Below are positions 1-7,946 of a DNA stretch of 29,492 bases, piece after piece. The notes under the pieces are model-generated. The model worked only from the letters and a program-made list of their open reading frames with translations, was not told where the DNA came from and did no database searches. Every line of letters starts with the position of its first letter. Within the stretch, counting starts at the first letter, position 1. A program made the translations under genes and the position numbers. The DNA is from JBQTIU01 sp052387815 (lineage in GTDB: Bacteria > Pseudomonadota > Alphaproteobacteria > CACIAM-22H2): assembly GCA_052387815.1 (NCBI GenBank), contig JBQTIU010000084.1, forward strand, positions 1-29,492. Reading direction: 5' to 3'.

Positions 1-194
1 AAACCGCGGGTGCGCAGCACCGCCGCCATGGCGCGGGCATCGTTGGTCGGGTTCTTGAGCGGCGCCTCGCGGTAGCCCCCATTGCCCACCACCAGCGCCA
101 CCCGCCGCTCGGCCGCCGCCGCGGGCATGAGCGCGCTCGCCCCGGCCAGCGCCGCCAGGGTCATCAATGCAGCCATGAGGCGTCCGACGGTCAT
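1..194 (-). CDS. Caspase-like protease (peptidase C14 family), N-terminal part only
   Basis: The gene starts at 194 and runs off the left edge, so only 64 codons are visible. Residues 1-28 form a signal peptide (hydrophobic LMTLAALAGASALM, then AAAA). The mature part opens with RVALVVGNGGY and continues with LKNPTNDARAMAAVLRTRG. This is the first beta strand and helix of the caspase fold in bacterial secreted caspase-family proteins (metacaspase/paracaspase-like, Pfam Peptidase_C14). The catalytic His and Cys would lie outside the window and cannot be checked. It lies 107 bases downstream of the CHASE2-cyclase gene on the same strand and has its own good promoter in that gap. Family assignment rests on this N-terminal block alone. 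Confidence 0.75.
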   Translation of the reverse strand, partial: MTVGRLMAALMTLAALAGASALMPAAAAERRVALVVGNGGYREAPLKNPTNDARAMAAVLRTRG

Positions 195-222
195 CGCGAT
201 AGCTTTCCGCCGAGTGGCAAAT

Positions 223-251
223 ATTATGCGCCGCCGGCCCGGCGATTGCAA
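223..251 (-). promoter_or_regulatory. Sigma-70-type promoter for the caspase-like gene
   Basis: Read on the minus strand, TTGCAA (plus-strand 246-251) and CATAAT (plus-strand 223-228) are separated by exactly 17 bases. That gives 4/6 and 5/6 matches to the -35 and -10 consensus. The -10 lies 28 bases upstream of the ATG at 194. The protease gene may therefore be transcribed separately from the cyclase gene upstream of it. Confidence 0.5.
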
Positions 252-301
252 TAAACGCTCGCTCGCCAACGCCGCGACACAATTGACCCGCAAGATGGCA
301 T

Positions 302-2437
302 CTACTTCGTGTCGAGCGTGGTGACGGGCTCCCAGTCGGCGGGCGGCGGGGCCAAGGCGAGCGCGCGAGCGCGCTCCAAGAACACGCGCGAAGGCGGGTC
401 GCGATCGGCGATGGCGGCGAAGGCCGAGGCCGCGTCGGCGAACCGCCGCGCTCGGTAGGCGGCGAGGCCCGCGGCATAGGTCTCGGAGATCGCGCGCACT
501 TGCGCGGCGATGGCGTCGGCCTCGCCCAGGGGCTCGGCGATCCCCACCGGCCGATCGCGGCCCTTGACCCTGACCGCGTCGATCTCGCGCCAGGCCATAT
601 CCGGACCGCAAGCGGCCGTCGTGCTGTCGGCGACCAGCAGGGTCGTGCCGTAGATCTTGTTGACCCCCTCCAGGCGCGAGGCGAGGTTCACCGCATCGCC
701 CATCACCGTGTAGTTGAAACGCCGGCGCGAGCCGATGTTGCCGACCAGCGCCTCGCCGGTGTTGATCCCGATCCGCATCGCCAGCCGGCCGCCCTTCAAG
801 GAAGCGGCGTCGCGGTTCAAGTCGGCGAGGCGTTCGCGGCAGGCGAGCGCGGCGCGCACGGCATGAAGCGCGTGGCCTGGATCGTCGTGCGGGGCGCCGA
901 ACACGGCGATGATCCCGTCGCCCACATACTTGTCGACGAAGCCGCCATGCGCCTCGACGATCTCGGTCATCGCCGAGAAGTACTCGTTCATGAGGGCGAC
1001 GAGGTCGGCGGGCGCGAGGGTTTCGGACAGCGCCGTGAAGCGCTCGATGTCGGAAAACCACATGCTTAGGGTGCGCAGCTCGCCGCCGAGCGCCGGCGGC
1101 TTGTCGGTGGCGATCAACCGATCGACGACCGCGGGCGCAAGATACAGGGAAAAGCTGCGGCGCAGGAGGCGCTTGTCGCGGTCGGCGACGGCGAAGCGAT
1201 AGCCTTCAAGGACCGCGAAGGCGAGGCCCGCGCCGAGGATCGGGTCGGTCAACGGCAGCACGAGACCCAAGCGGAAGGCCAAGGTCGCCGCCGCGATCCA
1301 CAGCGCCGCGCCGGCGGCGAGCGCAAGGCTTGCCGCCAAGGGCGCGAACGCCATGGTCGCGCCGGCGGCGGCGAGGACCAGCGCCAAGCTCACAGACCTC
1401 CGCACGCGGGGCGGAAGTTCAGCGAGCGCCTCGCCGCGCAACAGGTTATTGACCGCGGTCGCGTGCACGTACACGCCGGGAATGGAATCGCGCACGAAAC
1501 CCTCGCCGCGGAACAGTCCCGCCATCGGCGGCCCGCCGCAGCGCCGCTCGGCGGCAGCACCCTCGACTCCGGTGATCAGCCGCTTGGAGGTGATCTTGCG
1601 GTCCTCGACGTCGAGAACGACGCCGATCAGGACCACCTTGCCCTCGAAATGGCGGCGGAAGAACTCGGCATTGCGGCCCCGAGCGCAGGCATGGAGGTCG
1701 GCCAGCGAATAGGTGGGGATGTCGTCGCTGCCGGCCTCGAAATTGACCACCATCGCGTTGGCGTGCGAACCCGGGATGCGAGTGCCGCCGAGCGCCATCC
1801 CGTCCGGGCCGATCTCGGGGCGCACGCCAAGCGCGCGGGCGGCGAGCTCGAGCGCCATCGCGGTCTCGATCCGCTGCCCGCCCGTCGCCTCGTCGCTCTC
1901 GAAGGTCAGCGGCACGCGGCGGATGACCTCGTCGTCGTCGCGGAACAGGTTGAGCGAGCGGATGTTCTGCTGGTGGCCGACAGCGAAGCTCTGGCCCGGA
2001 AAGGGGCGGATCGGCAATTGCTGGTGCTGGACCTTGCCGAGCACGACCTTGCCCGCGCGGGCCGCGTTGCGCAGCGCGACCAGGAACTCGCGGTCGAAGC
2101 CCGGCAGGAAGCGCTCGACCGAGGTGGGGAAGATCACGTCGAAGCCGACCACCTTGGCCCCGCCGTCGATGACGGCGCCGAGCACGAGGGCGAGCTCGCG
2201 GCCCCACAGCGCGTTGGGCGTGTCGGCGAACGGCGGCGTGCGGTAGGTCTCCTCGTCGAGCGCGATCACCGCAACGGCCGAGTCCTCGGGCTTGTGCGCC
2301 GGCCCGAAGACCTTGTGCCGGAGCCAGAACAGGACGTCGATCGACAGGCCGTCGAGCCCTTTGAAGGCGGGGTGGGACAAGCCGAGGCCGACCGTGAGCG
2401 CGACCGGGCCGGCGAAGAGGAGATCGCGCCAGCGCAT
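302..2437 (-). CDS. CHASE2-domain class III adenylate cyclase
   Basis: A 711-residue membrane-bound sensor cyclase that makes cyclic nucleotide, probably cAMP. An N-terminal hydrophobic segment (about residues 7-20) leads to an extracytoplasmic CHASE2 sensor domain (about 30-335). Two or three transmembrane helices follow (about 345-420), then a class III cyclase catalytic domain (about 455-640) and a short TPR-like helical tail. The two metal-binding aspartates are D463 (FSDIERFT) and D507 (KYVGDG), with the usual 44-residue spacing. K503 and D581 (GDAVN) are the adenine-selecting pair, and N584 and R588 are the transition-state residues, so the site looks intact and adenylate-specific. It starts 20 bases after the stop of the FecR-like gene with a GGGGAAG ribosome site, so the two are probably co-translated. 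The input signal is unknown. Confidence 0.92.
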   Translation of the reverse strand: MRWRDLLFAGPVALTVGLGLSHPAFKGLDGLSIDVLFWLRHKVFGPAHKPEDSAVAVIALDEETYRTPPFADTPNALWGRELALVLGAVIDGGAKVVGFDVIFPTSVERFLPGFDREFLVALRNAARAGKVVLGKVQHQQLPIRPFPGQSFAVGHQQNIRSLNLFRDDDEVIRRVPLTFESDEATGGQRIETAMALELAARALGVRPEIGPDGMALGGTRIPGSHANAMVVNFEAGSDDIPTYSLADLHACARGRNAEFFRRHFEGKVVLIGVVLDVEDRKITSKRLITGVEGAAAERRCGGPPMAGLFRGEGFVRDSIPGVYVHATAVNNLLRGEALAELPPRVRRSVSLALVLAAAGATMAFAPLAASLALAAGAALWIAAATLAFRLGLVLPLTDPILGAGLAFAVLEGYRFAVADRDKRLLRRSFSLYLAPAVVDRLIATDKPPALGGELRTLSMWFSDIERFTALSETLAPADLVALMNEYFSAMTEIVEAHGGFVDKYVGDGIIAVFGAPHDDPGHALHAVRAALACRERLADLNRDAASLKGGRLAMRIGINTGEALVGNIGSRRRFNYTVMGDAVNLASRLEGVNKIYGTTLLVADSTTAACGPDMAWREIDAVRVKGRDRPVGIAEPLGEADAIAAQVRAISETYAAGLAAYRARRFADAASAFAAIADRDPPSRVFLERARALALAPPPADWEPVTTLDTK

Positions 2438-2457
2438 CTTCCCCGATGCACCAGGGG

Positions 2458-3141
2458 CTAAAACCGCAGCAGCCGCCCGACCAGCGGGCCGGCGCCGGGA
2501 TTGGCGTTCTGATCGACCTTGAAGACGACTTGTCGCTCGCCGGCAATCGCCCGGTAGAGGCCGCCCGGGGCGAGCGTCCGGTCGGCCTTGGCGAAGTCGT
2601 AGAAGGTGCCGCGCAGGAGTTGTCCGGTGCCGATCTCGACCTCGTGGCGCTCGCCGGGCTCATCCAGCCGCTCGATCACCAGCCGGCCGGCGCCCTTCAT
2701 CTCGACGAGGGGCGAGAGGCCGTAGAGGGTGATCCGCGGCCGCGGCTCGGACCCGGGCGCGGGGGCGGGCGGTACCCGGAACACCGCGACCCCGCTCTTC
2801 GCCGCCTGCTCGGCGGTCAGGCGCAGCCTCCCGCCGTCGCATTCGACCTTCTCGCGGCGCACCTGGCCGCCCACCACCGTGCTCCGCTCGAGCCCGATGG
2901 TCACCGTGCCGCCGGTGACGGTCTCGCGCCAGCACGAGCGGATATAACCGAGCGTGAGCACATCGCCGGGGCCGAGCCGGATCGTCCGCCCGGCGATCAA
3001 ATAGTCCATGAACTCGACGCCGGCCGGACGCCCGACCACGTCCTCGACGATCGCCGCCGGCCCCGCGGCAGGCGCCTCGGCCGCGGCCGGCGCGGGCCCG
3101 AGCGCGAGCACGGTGCCAAGGACCAGGGTTGCGCGCCTCAT
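2458..3141 (-). CDS. Secreted FecR-like protein of unknown function
   Basis: A 227-residue protein with a signal peptide (RRATLVLGTVLALGPAPAAAEA). Residues about 30-115 (AIVEDVVGRP, YLIAGRTIRLGPGDVLTLGY, CWRETVTGGTVTIGLE) resemble the beta-rich FecR domain that typically sits in the periplasm and passes signals to partners. The C-terminal half has further beta-type segments but no motif I recognise. Two cysteines lie near 70 and 100. The start at 3141 has GGGAGG nine bases upstream; an ATG seven bases earlier is out of frame. It is the first gene of the minus-strand unit with the CHASE2-cyclase and caspase genes, suggesting it feeds or modulates that membrane sensor. The FecR assignment is by resemblance and tentative. 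Confidence 0.6.
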   Translation of the reverse strand: MRRATLVLGTVLALGPAPAAAEAPAAGPAAIVEDVVGRPAGVEFMDYLIAGRTIRLGPGDVLTLGYIRSCWRETVTGGTVTIGLERSTVVGGQVRREKVECDGGRLRLTAEQAAKSGVAVFRVPPAPAPGSEPRPRITLYGLSPLVEMKGAGRLVIERLDEPGERHEVEIGTGQLLRGTFYDFAKADRTLAPGGLYRAIAGERQVVFKVDQNANPGAGPLVGRLLRF

Positions 3142-3283
3142 GGGTCATGGCCTCCCGCACATCCCGCGTTGGTCCGTTGTTGGATACTATACTACCCGAA
3201 GCGGGTTCGGGCCAGCACGACCACGCATCCGCCCCCCCCCGCGTTTGACGCCAACGGCCGGCGCGGCCATTGTTGAGCGAGCC
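3142..3283. promoter_or_regulatory. Divergent intergenic region between FecR-like gene and glpD
   Basis: The 142-base gap must hold the start signals of both flanking genes. TATACT at 3188-3193 is a possible plus-strand -10 for glpD, and the overlapping ACTATA at 3186-3191 reads TATAGT on the minus strand. Neither has a convincing -35 element. An inverted repeat, CCCGAA-gcggg-TTCGGG, lies at 3195-3211, and a run of nine C residues at 3232-3240. glpD has only a weak ribosome site (GAGCGAG). Confidence 0.35.
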
Positions 3284-4804
3284 ATGTCCCGGTCGGGCGA
3301 TCATATTTTCGACCTCCTGATCATCGGCGGCGGCATCAACGGCGCCGGTATCGCGCGCGATGCCGCCGGCCGCGGCCTATCGGTGCTGCTCGCCGAGCAG
3401 AACGACCTCGCCTCCGCCACCTCGTCGGCCTCCAGCAAGCTGATCCATGGGGGCTTGAGATATCTCGAGCACTACGCCTTCCGCCTGGTGCGCGAGGCGC
3501 TCGCCGAGCGCGAGGTGCTGCTGGCGAGCGCGCCGCACATCATTCGCCCGCTTCGCTTCGTCCTGCCCCACGCCTCCGGCCAGCGACCGGCGTGGATGAT
3601 CCGCGCCGGGTTGTTCCTTTACGACCGCTTCGCCCGGCGCTCGGTGCTGCCCGGCTCGCGCGCGGTGGCGCTCGCCACCAGTCCCTTGGGGACGGCGCTC
3701 AAGCGCGAGTTCAGGAAAGGATTCGCCTATTCCGACTGCTGGGTCGACGATGCGCGGCTGGTGGCGCTCGCCGCGCGCGCCGCCGCCGATCTCGGGGCCG
3801 AGATCTGCGCCCATACGCGGGTGGTCGCGGCGCGGCGCTGGAACGGGCTGTGGCGGGCCTCGCTCGATGCCGGGGCCGGCGGCCGGCGCGAGATCGCCGC
3901 CCGCGCCGCGGTCAACGCCGCCGGGCCGTGGGCGCGCGAGGCGTTGGGCGCGGTCCTGGGTCTCGAGTCGCTTTGCCGGCTGCGCCTGGTCAAGGGCAGT
4001 CATATCGTCGTCCCGCGCCTCTATGCGGGCAACCATGCGTTCATCCTCCAGAACGACGACCGGCGGGTGATCTTCGTGATCCCTTACGAGGACCGCTTCA
4101 CGCTGATCGGCACCACCGACGTGCCGGTCGAGGGCAAGCCGGGTCCGGTCGCGATCTCGCCCGAGGAGACCGATTACCTCTGCCGCGCCGCGAGCCGCTA
4201 TCTGTCGCGGCCCGTGGCGAGCGCCGACGTGCTGTGGAGCTACGCCGGGCTGCGGGGGCTCTACGACGACGGCAAGACCAGACCCTCGGAGGTGACGCGC
4301 GATTACGTGCTCGAACTCGACGCAGGGGCTGGGGAGGCGCCGGCGCTGTCGGTGTTCGGCGGCAAGCTCACGACCTTCCGCAAGCTCGCCGAACACGCGC
4401 TCGGCCATCTGGCGCCGTTCTTTCCCGGCATGAAGCAGCCCTGGACCGCCGATGCGGCGCTGCCCGGCGGCGACCTCTTGGGCGGCGACTTCGAAGCCTT
4501 CGCGGGCGCGCTGGCGATGTCGTTCCCGTGGCTCCCCGAAGCGCACGGGCGCGGCCTCGCCCGGCGGCACGGGACCCGCGTCATGCGTATTCTCAAGGGT
4601 GCGCGCGCGCTTCCCGACCTCGGGCAGCATTTCGGCGCCGGGCTCTATGCCCGCGAGGTCGATTTGCTGATCGCCGAGGAATGGGCGCGGGAGAGCGAGG
4701 ACATCCTTTTCCGGCGCACCAAGTTCGGGCTCCACCTCGGACACGCCGAGCGCGACGCGCTCGCCGCCTACATGGCGCGCTGGGCGAAGGGCGGGGCGGC
4801 GTGA
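3284..4804 (+). CDS. glpD: Aerobic glycerol-3-phosphate dehydrogenase
   Basis: A 506-residue FAD flavoprotein that oxidises sn-glycerol-3-phosphate to dihydroxyacetone phosphate at the inner membrane and passes electrons to quinone. The FAD-binding Rossmann motif is at the N-terminus (DLLIIGGGINGAGIARDAAGRG), followed by the GlpD block SASSKLIHGGLRYLEHYAFRLV. Internal family blocks include VNAAGPWA, LIGTTDVP and SYAGLRGLYDDG, then GGKLTTFRKLAEHAL and the C-terminal GlpD cap domain (RTKFGLHL). The open frame extends further upstream, but the ATG at 3284 gives the family length and begins just before the FAD motif. No glycerol kinase or GlpR regulator is nearby, so it appears to stand alone. 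Confidence 0.93.
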   Translation: MSRSGDHIFDLLIIGGGINGAGIARDAAGRGLSVLLAEQNDLASATSSASSKLIHGGLRYLEHYAFRLVREALAEREVLLASAPHIIRPLRFVLPHASGQRPAWMIRAGLFLYDRFARRSVLPGSRAVALATSPLGTALKREFRKGFAYSDCWVDDARLVALAARAAADLGAEICAHTRVVAARRWNGLWRASLDAGAGGRREIAARAAVNAAGPWAREALGAVLGLESLCRLRLVKGSHIVVPRLYAGNHAFILQNDDRRVIFVIPYEDRFTLIGTTDVPVEGKPGPVAISPEETDYLCRAASRYLSRPVASADVLWSYAGLRGLYDDGKTRPSEVTRDYVLELDAGAGEAPALSVFGGKLTTFRKLAEHALGHLAPFFPGMKQPWTADAALPGGDLLGGDFEAFAGALAMSFPWLPEAHGRGLARRHGTRVMRILKGARALPDLGQHFGAGLYAREVDLLIAEEWARESEDILFRRTKFGLHLGHAERDALAAYMARWAKGGAA

Positions 4805-4819
4805 AGTCGTCTGGCGGCA

Positions 4820-4841
4820 CGGGAAGCGCATTCCCGCTTTT
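4820..4841 (+). terminator. Weak Rho-independent terminator after glpD
   Basis: The inverted repeat CGGGAA (4820-4825) and TTCCCG (4831-4836) encloses a five-base loop and is followed by CTTTT. The stem is only six pairs and the T-run short, but its place 16 bases after the glpD stop and just before the next promoter fits a terminator. Confidence 0.4.
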
Positions 4842-4908
4842 GCGCACGGATGGATTTTGCTATGATCGGGCGACCGGATCCGGTTCAGATCGATGAGATC
4901 GGCTGAAC
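4838..4908 (+). promoter_or_regulatory. Promoter and operator-like palindromes of the TRAP operon
   Basis: An extended -10 element, TGC-TATGAT, ends at 4866; the -35 region (TTTTGC, 4838-4843) is poor. Six bases downstream, where transcription should begin, is a perfect 12-base palindrome, ACCGGATCCGGT (4873-4884). It overlaps a second inverted repeat, GTTCAG (4883-4888) and CTGAAC (4903-4908). Such a position suits repressor binding sites. No regulator gene lies next to the operon here. The ribosome site AAGGGAGG follows at 4925-4932. Confidence 0.42.
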
Positions 4909-4937
4909 TCGGATTTCGGAGAATAAGGGAGGTTGCC

Positions 4938-5999
4938 ATGCTTCGCTCACGGATGATTGGATTGTGCGCCGCCGCCGGCCTCGCCGCGGCTTGGGGCTGG
5001 GGTGCCGGTGCCCAAGACCTGCCGCCCCTGCAGCTCAACGTCATCGGGCTGCAAAGCCACTTGAACAGCTACAAGACCGGCGAGAAGCCGTTCTGGGAGG
5101 AGCGTATTCCTCGGGAATCCAAGGGGGCGGTCACCGCCCGGCTCACCGCCCAGGACGTCCACGGCCTCAAAGGCACCGAGATCCTGCGCCTGATGAAGCT
5201 CGGCGTGGTCGACTTCTCCTCGGGCGTCATCACCTATATGTCGGGCGACAATGCCGAGTTCGAGGGCATCGACCTCGCCGGCCTGTCGCCGAACATGCCG
5301 ACCACGCGCAAGTTGGCCGATGCCTACCGGCCCTTCCTCGCCAGGATCATGGAGAAGGAATACGGCGCCAAGCTCCTGATGCTGTTCCCCTCGCCGCCGC
5401 AGGTCTTCTGGTGCCGGATGCCGATTGTCGGTGCCGACGACCTCAAGGGCAAGAAGGTGCGCGTGTTCAACAAGTCGATGTCGGACCTAGTCACCGGGCT
5501 CGGCGCCACCTCGGTCACCATGCCCTTCGGCGAGGTGACCCCGTCCCTCCAGCGCGGCGTCATCGACTGCGCGATCACCGGCACGCTGTCCGGCAACACC
5601 AACAAGCTCCACGAGGTGACGAGCCACATGTATCCGCTGTATGCGGGCTGGGCGATGCACTTCCATGCCGCGAGCCTGCGCATCTGGGATCGTCTCGACT
5701 CGAAGTTGCAGGACTTCCTTGCGAAGCAGCTCGATTGGCTCAACGAGCGGATGTGGTCGGTGGTCGCCGAGGAGGAGCAGGACGGCATCAACTGCTCGAT
5801 CGGCAAGGGCGAGTGCAAGTACGGCTACAAGGGCAGCATGACCCTGGTGAACGTCTCGGACGCCGACCGCGACAAGGCGAAGAAAATCTTGCAGTCGACG
5901 ATCATGCCGGACTGGGCGAAGCGGTGCGGTGCGGCTTGCGTCGCCGAATGGAACGGCACGATCGGCAAGATCGTCGGCATGACGCTCGCCGTCAACTGA
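4938..5999 (+). CDS. dctP: TRAP transporter solute-binding protein (DctP type)
   Basis: A 353-residue periplasmic binding protein that captures a carboxylate-type solute and delivers it to the DctQM permease. A signal peptide (RSRMIGLCAAAGLAAAWGWGAGAQ) precedes a mature domain with DctP-family features: GTEILRLMKLGVVDFSSG near residue 80, then LKGKKVRVFNKSMSDLVTGLGATSVTMPFGEVTPSLQRGVID in the middle third, where the family's carboxylate-binding Arg normally lies. The C-terminal part has several cysteines (CSIGKGECKYG, CGAACVAEW), which may form disulfides. The ATG at 4938 is chosen for its signal peptide and strong AAGGGAGG site; an in-frame start 45 bases upstream has neither. The ligand cannot be inferred from the sequence. 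Confidence 0.9.
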   Translation: MLRSRMIGLCAAAGLAAAWGWGAGAQDLPPLQLNVIGLQSHLNSYKTGEKPFWEERIPRESKGAVTARLTAQDVHGLKGTEILRLMKLGVVDFSSGVITYMSGDNAEFEGIDLAGLSPNMPTTRKLADAYRPFLARIMEKEYGAKLLMLFPSPPQVFWCRMPIVGADDLKGKKVRVFNKSMSDLVTGLGATSVTMPFGEVTPSLQRGVIDCAITGTLSGNTNKLHEVTSHMYPLYAGWAMHFHAASLRIWDRLDSKLQDFLAKQLDWLNERMWSVVAEEEQDGINCSIGKGECKYGYKGSMTLVNVSDADRDKAKKILQSTIMPDWAKRCGAACVAEWNGTIGKIVGMTLAVN

Positions 6000-6051
6000 C
6001 CGCCTGGGCTCCGGGAGACCCATCGTCGGTGCCCTTGCAGGCCGATCCTCG

Positions 6052-6645
6052 ATGCTCGGCCTGATCGAACGGGTCTCCCGCCTCGGCGTGTGGCTCGGGG
6101 GCGCCGCCCTCGTCATCGTCTCCGTGGTGGTCTGCCTCGAGGTGGTGCTGAGGAAGGCGTTCCTGGTCGGTCTCAGCGCCGCCACCGAGCTGTCCGCCTA
6201 CGTGCTGGCGGTCGCCTCGGCCTGGGGGTTCGCCTTCGCGTTGCTCAAGCGCTCCCATGTCCGGGTCGACGCCGCGGTACGGCTGTTGCCGCGCCGGGTG
6301 ATCGTCTGGATCGATCTGGTGGCGCTCCTGGTTCTTACCTGGTTCGCGGGCCTCCTGGTTTGGCACGGGTACTCGGTCGTCACTTTCTCGTTCGAGAAGA
6401 GCGCCCGGGCGATGACGCCCTTGCAGACGCCGTTGTGGATACCGCAAGGCCTGTGGCTCCTGGGCCTGGCGGTGTTCTTCTTGACCTGCCTCGTCCTGCT
6501 CGTCCGCGCCGGGCGGCTTCTGGCGGCCGGCGAGATTCGCGCCGTCACGGCCTTGATCGGCACGTTCTCGGCCATGGAGGAGGCGGCCGAGGAGATCGGG
6601 GCGGCGCGCGAGCGCGCCTTCCTCGAGGAGAGCGGCAAACGATGA
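6052..6645 (+). CDS. dctQ: TRAP transporter small permease subunit (DctQ type)
   Basis: A 197-residue inner-membrane protein with four predicted transmembrane helices (about residues 10-32, 48-68, 88-108 and 130-153). It contains the DctQ-like segment SAYVLAVASAWGFAFALLKRSHVRVD, matching the family pattern around the second helix, where a positively charged loop follows. The tail after residue 165 is charged and helical, somewhat longer than in many DctQ proteins. It sits 52 bases after dctP, and its stop overlaps the dctM start (ATGA at 6642-6645), so the two permease subunits are translationally coupled, as is usual for sodium-driven TRAP systems. Confidence 0.88.
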   Translation: MLGLIERVSRLGVWLGGAALVIVSVVVCLEVVLRKAFLVGLSAATELSAYVLAVASAWGFAFALLKRSHVRVDAAVRLLPRRVIVWIDLVALLVLTWFAGLLVWHGYSVVTFSFEKSARAMTPLQTPLWIPQGLWLLGLAVFFLTCLVLLVRAGRLLAAGEIRAVTALIGTFSAMEEAAEEIGAARERAFLEESGKR

Positions 6646-7925
6646 TCGTTTCGGCCTTCGGCCTCTTGAGCCTGTTCCTCGCGCTGAGCTTCCCGGTCGC
6701 GGCGGTCCTGGCCCTCCTGGGGCTCATGCTCAGCGAGCTTTACTCCTCGCTGCCGCTCTCGCGCGCGATGGGCGAGATGAGCTGGAACGCCGCCAGCGAG
6801 ACGGTTATCATCACCATCCCGATGTTCATCCTGATGGGCGAGGTCATGCTGCGCGCCGGGATCGCCGAGCGCATGTACGGGGCCATGGTCAAGTGGTTCT
6901 CGTGGCTGCCCGGCGGCCTGATGCACGCCAACATCGGCGCCTGCGCCATGTTCGCCGCGACCTCCGGGTCGAGCGCCGCCACCGCGGCGACGATCAGCAC
7001 CGTCTCGTTGCCCGAGATGCGCAAGTACGGCTACGACGAGCGCTTGTTCTTGGGCTCGCTCGCCGCCGGCGGCACGCTCGGCATCCTCATCCCACCGTCG
7101 ATCAACATGATCGTCTACGGCGTGCTCACCGATACCTCGATCCCGAGGCTCTACCTTGCGGGTTTCATCCCCGGGTTCATGCTCTCGGCCCTGTTCATGC
7201 TGACGATCCTCGCCGCCTGCCTGTTCCGCCGCGAGTGGGGCGGCGCGCCGATCGGCGCGACGTGGGGCGAGCGCGTCGCGAGCCTCCCCGGGCTGCTGCC
7301 GCCCTTAGGCCTGTTCCTCGTCGTCATCGGCTCGATCTATGCCGGCATCGCCACGCCCACCGAGTCGGCCGCGCTCGGCGTGGTCGCCTCGATGGCCCTT
7401 GCGGCGGCCAACCGGCGCCTAACCTGGCAGGTCATGCGCATCGCGGTCGAGGGTACGATGCGGACGACGTCGATGATCCTCCTCATCTTCACCGCCGCCT
7501 ACTTCCTCAACTTCGTGATCGCCGCCACCGGCATCACCAAACAGCTCAACGACTGGATCCTGTATCTCGGCTGGTCGCCGCTCGAGACCCTGTTCGCAGT
7601 CATCATCTTCTACCTCATCCTCGGCTGTTTCATGGAGACGATCGCGATGATGATCACCACCATCCCGATCATCGCGCCGGTCATGTTCACCTTGGGCTAC
7701 GACCCGGTGTGGTTCGGGATCATCATCATCCTCCTGATCGAGACGGCCTTCATTACCCCGCCGGTGGGAATGAACCTTTACGTCGTCCAAGGCGTCCGCG
7801 CCTCCGGCTCGCTCAACGACGTGATCGTCGGGGCCTCGCCGTTCGTGGTCACGCTCATCGCCATGATTGCGATCCTGGTCGCTTTTCCGGACATCGCGCT
7901 CTTCCTGCCGCGCGCCTGGGACTGA
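6642..7925 (+). CDS. dctM: TRAP transporter large permease subunit (DctM type)
   Basis: A 427-residue polytopic membrane protein that forms the sodium-coupled translocation channel of the TRAP importer. Family landmarks are TIPMFILMGEVMLRAGIAERMYG near residues 50-70, FAATSGSSAATAATISTVSLPEM near 105-125, and GGTLGILIPPSINMIVYGVLTDTS near 145-165. The C-terminal half has TPTESAALGV and ETAFITPPVGMNLYVVQG. The length is typical for DctM. The start at 6642 overlaps the dctQ stop. The open frame runs further upstream inside dctQ, but that part is out-of-frame dctQ sequence and not conserved. Confidence 0.93.
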   Translation: MIVSAFGLLSLFLALSFPVAAVLALLGLMLSELYSSLPLSRAMGEMSWNAASETVIITIPMFILMGEVMLRAGIAERMYGAMVKWFSWLPGGLMHANIGACAMFAATSGSSAATAATISTVSLPEMRKYGYDERLFLGSLAAGGTLGILIPPSINMIVYGVLTDTSIPRLYLAGFIPGFMLSALFMLTILAACLFRREWGGAPIGATWGERVASLPGLLPPLGLFLVVIGSIYAGIATPTESAALGVVASMALAAANRRLTWQVMRIAVEGTMRTTSMILLIFTAAYFLNFVIAATGITKQLNDWILYLGWSPLETLFAVIIFYLILGCFMETIAMMITTIPIIAPVMFTLGYDPVWFGIIIILLIETAFITPPVGMNLYVVQGVRASGSLNDVIVGASPFVVTLIAMIAILVAFPDIALFLPRAWD

Positions 7926-7946
7926 ACCCTGCCGACGGAGGCCAGG

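Noticed and set aside
500..2461. Long plus-strand open frames opposite the CHASE2-cyclase gene (e.g. 1463-2461)
   Set aside because: They are Arg/Asp/His-rich antisense frames typical of high-GC DNA, with no recognisable domain, and they oppose a clear cyclase.
3377..5044. A 555-codon minus-strand open frame across glpD
   Set aside because: It is antisense to a clear GlpD, low in complexity, matches no family and has no ribosome site.
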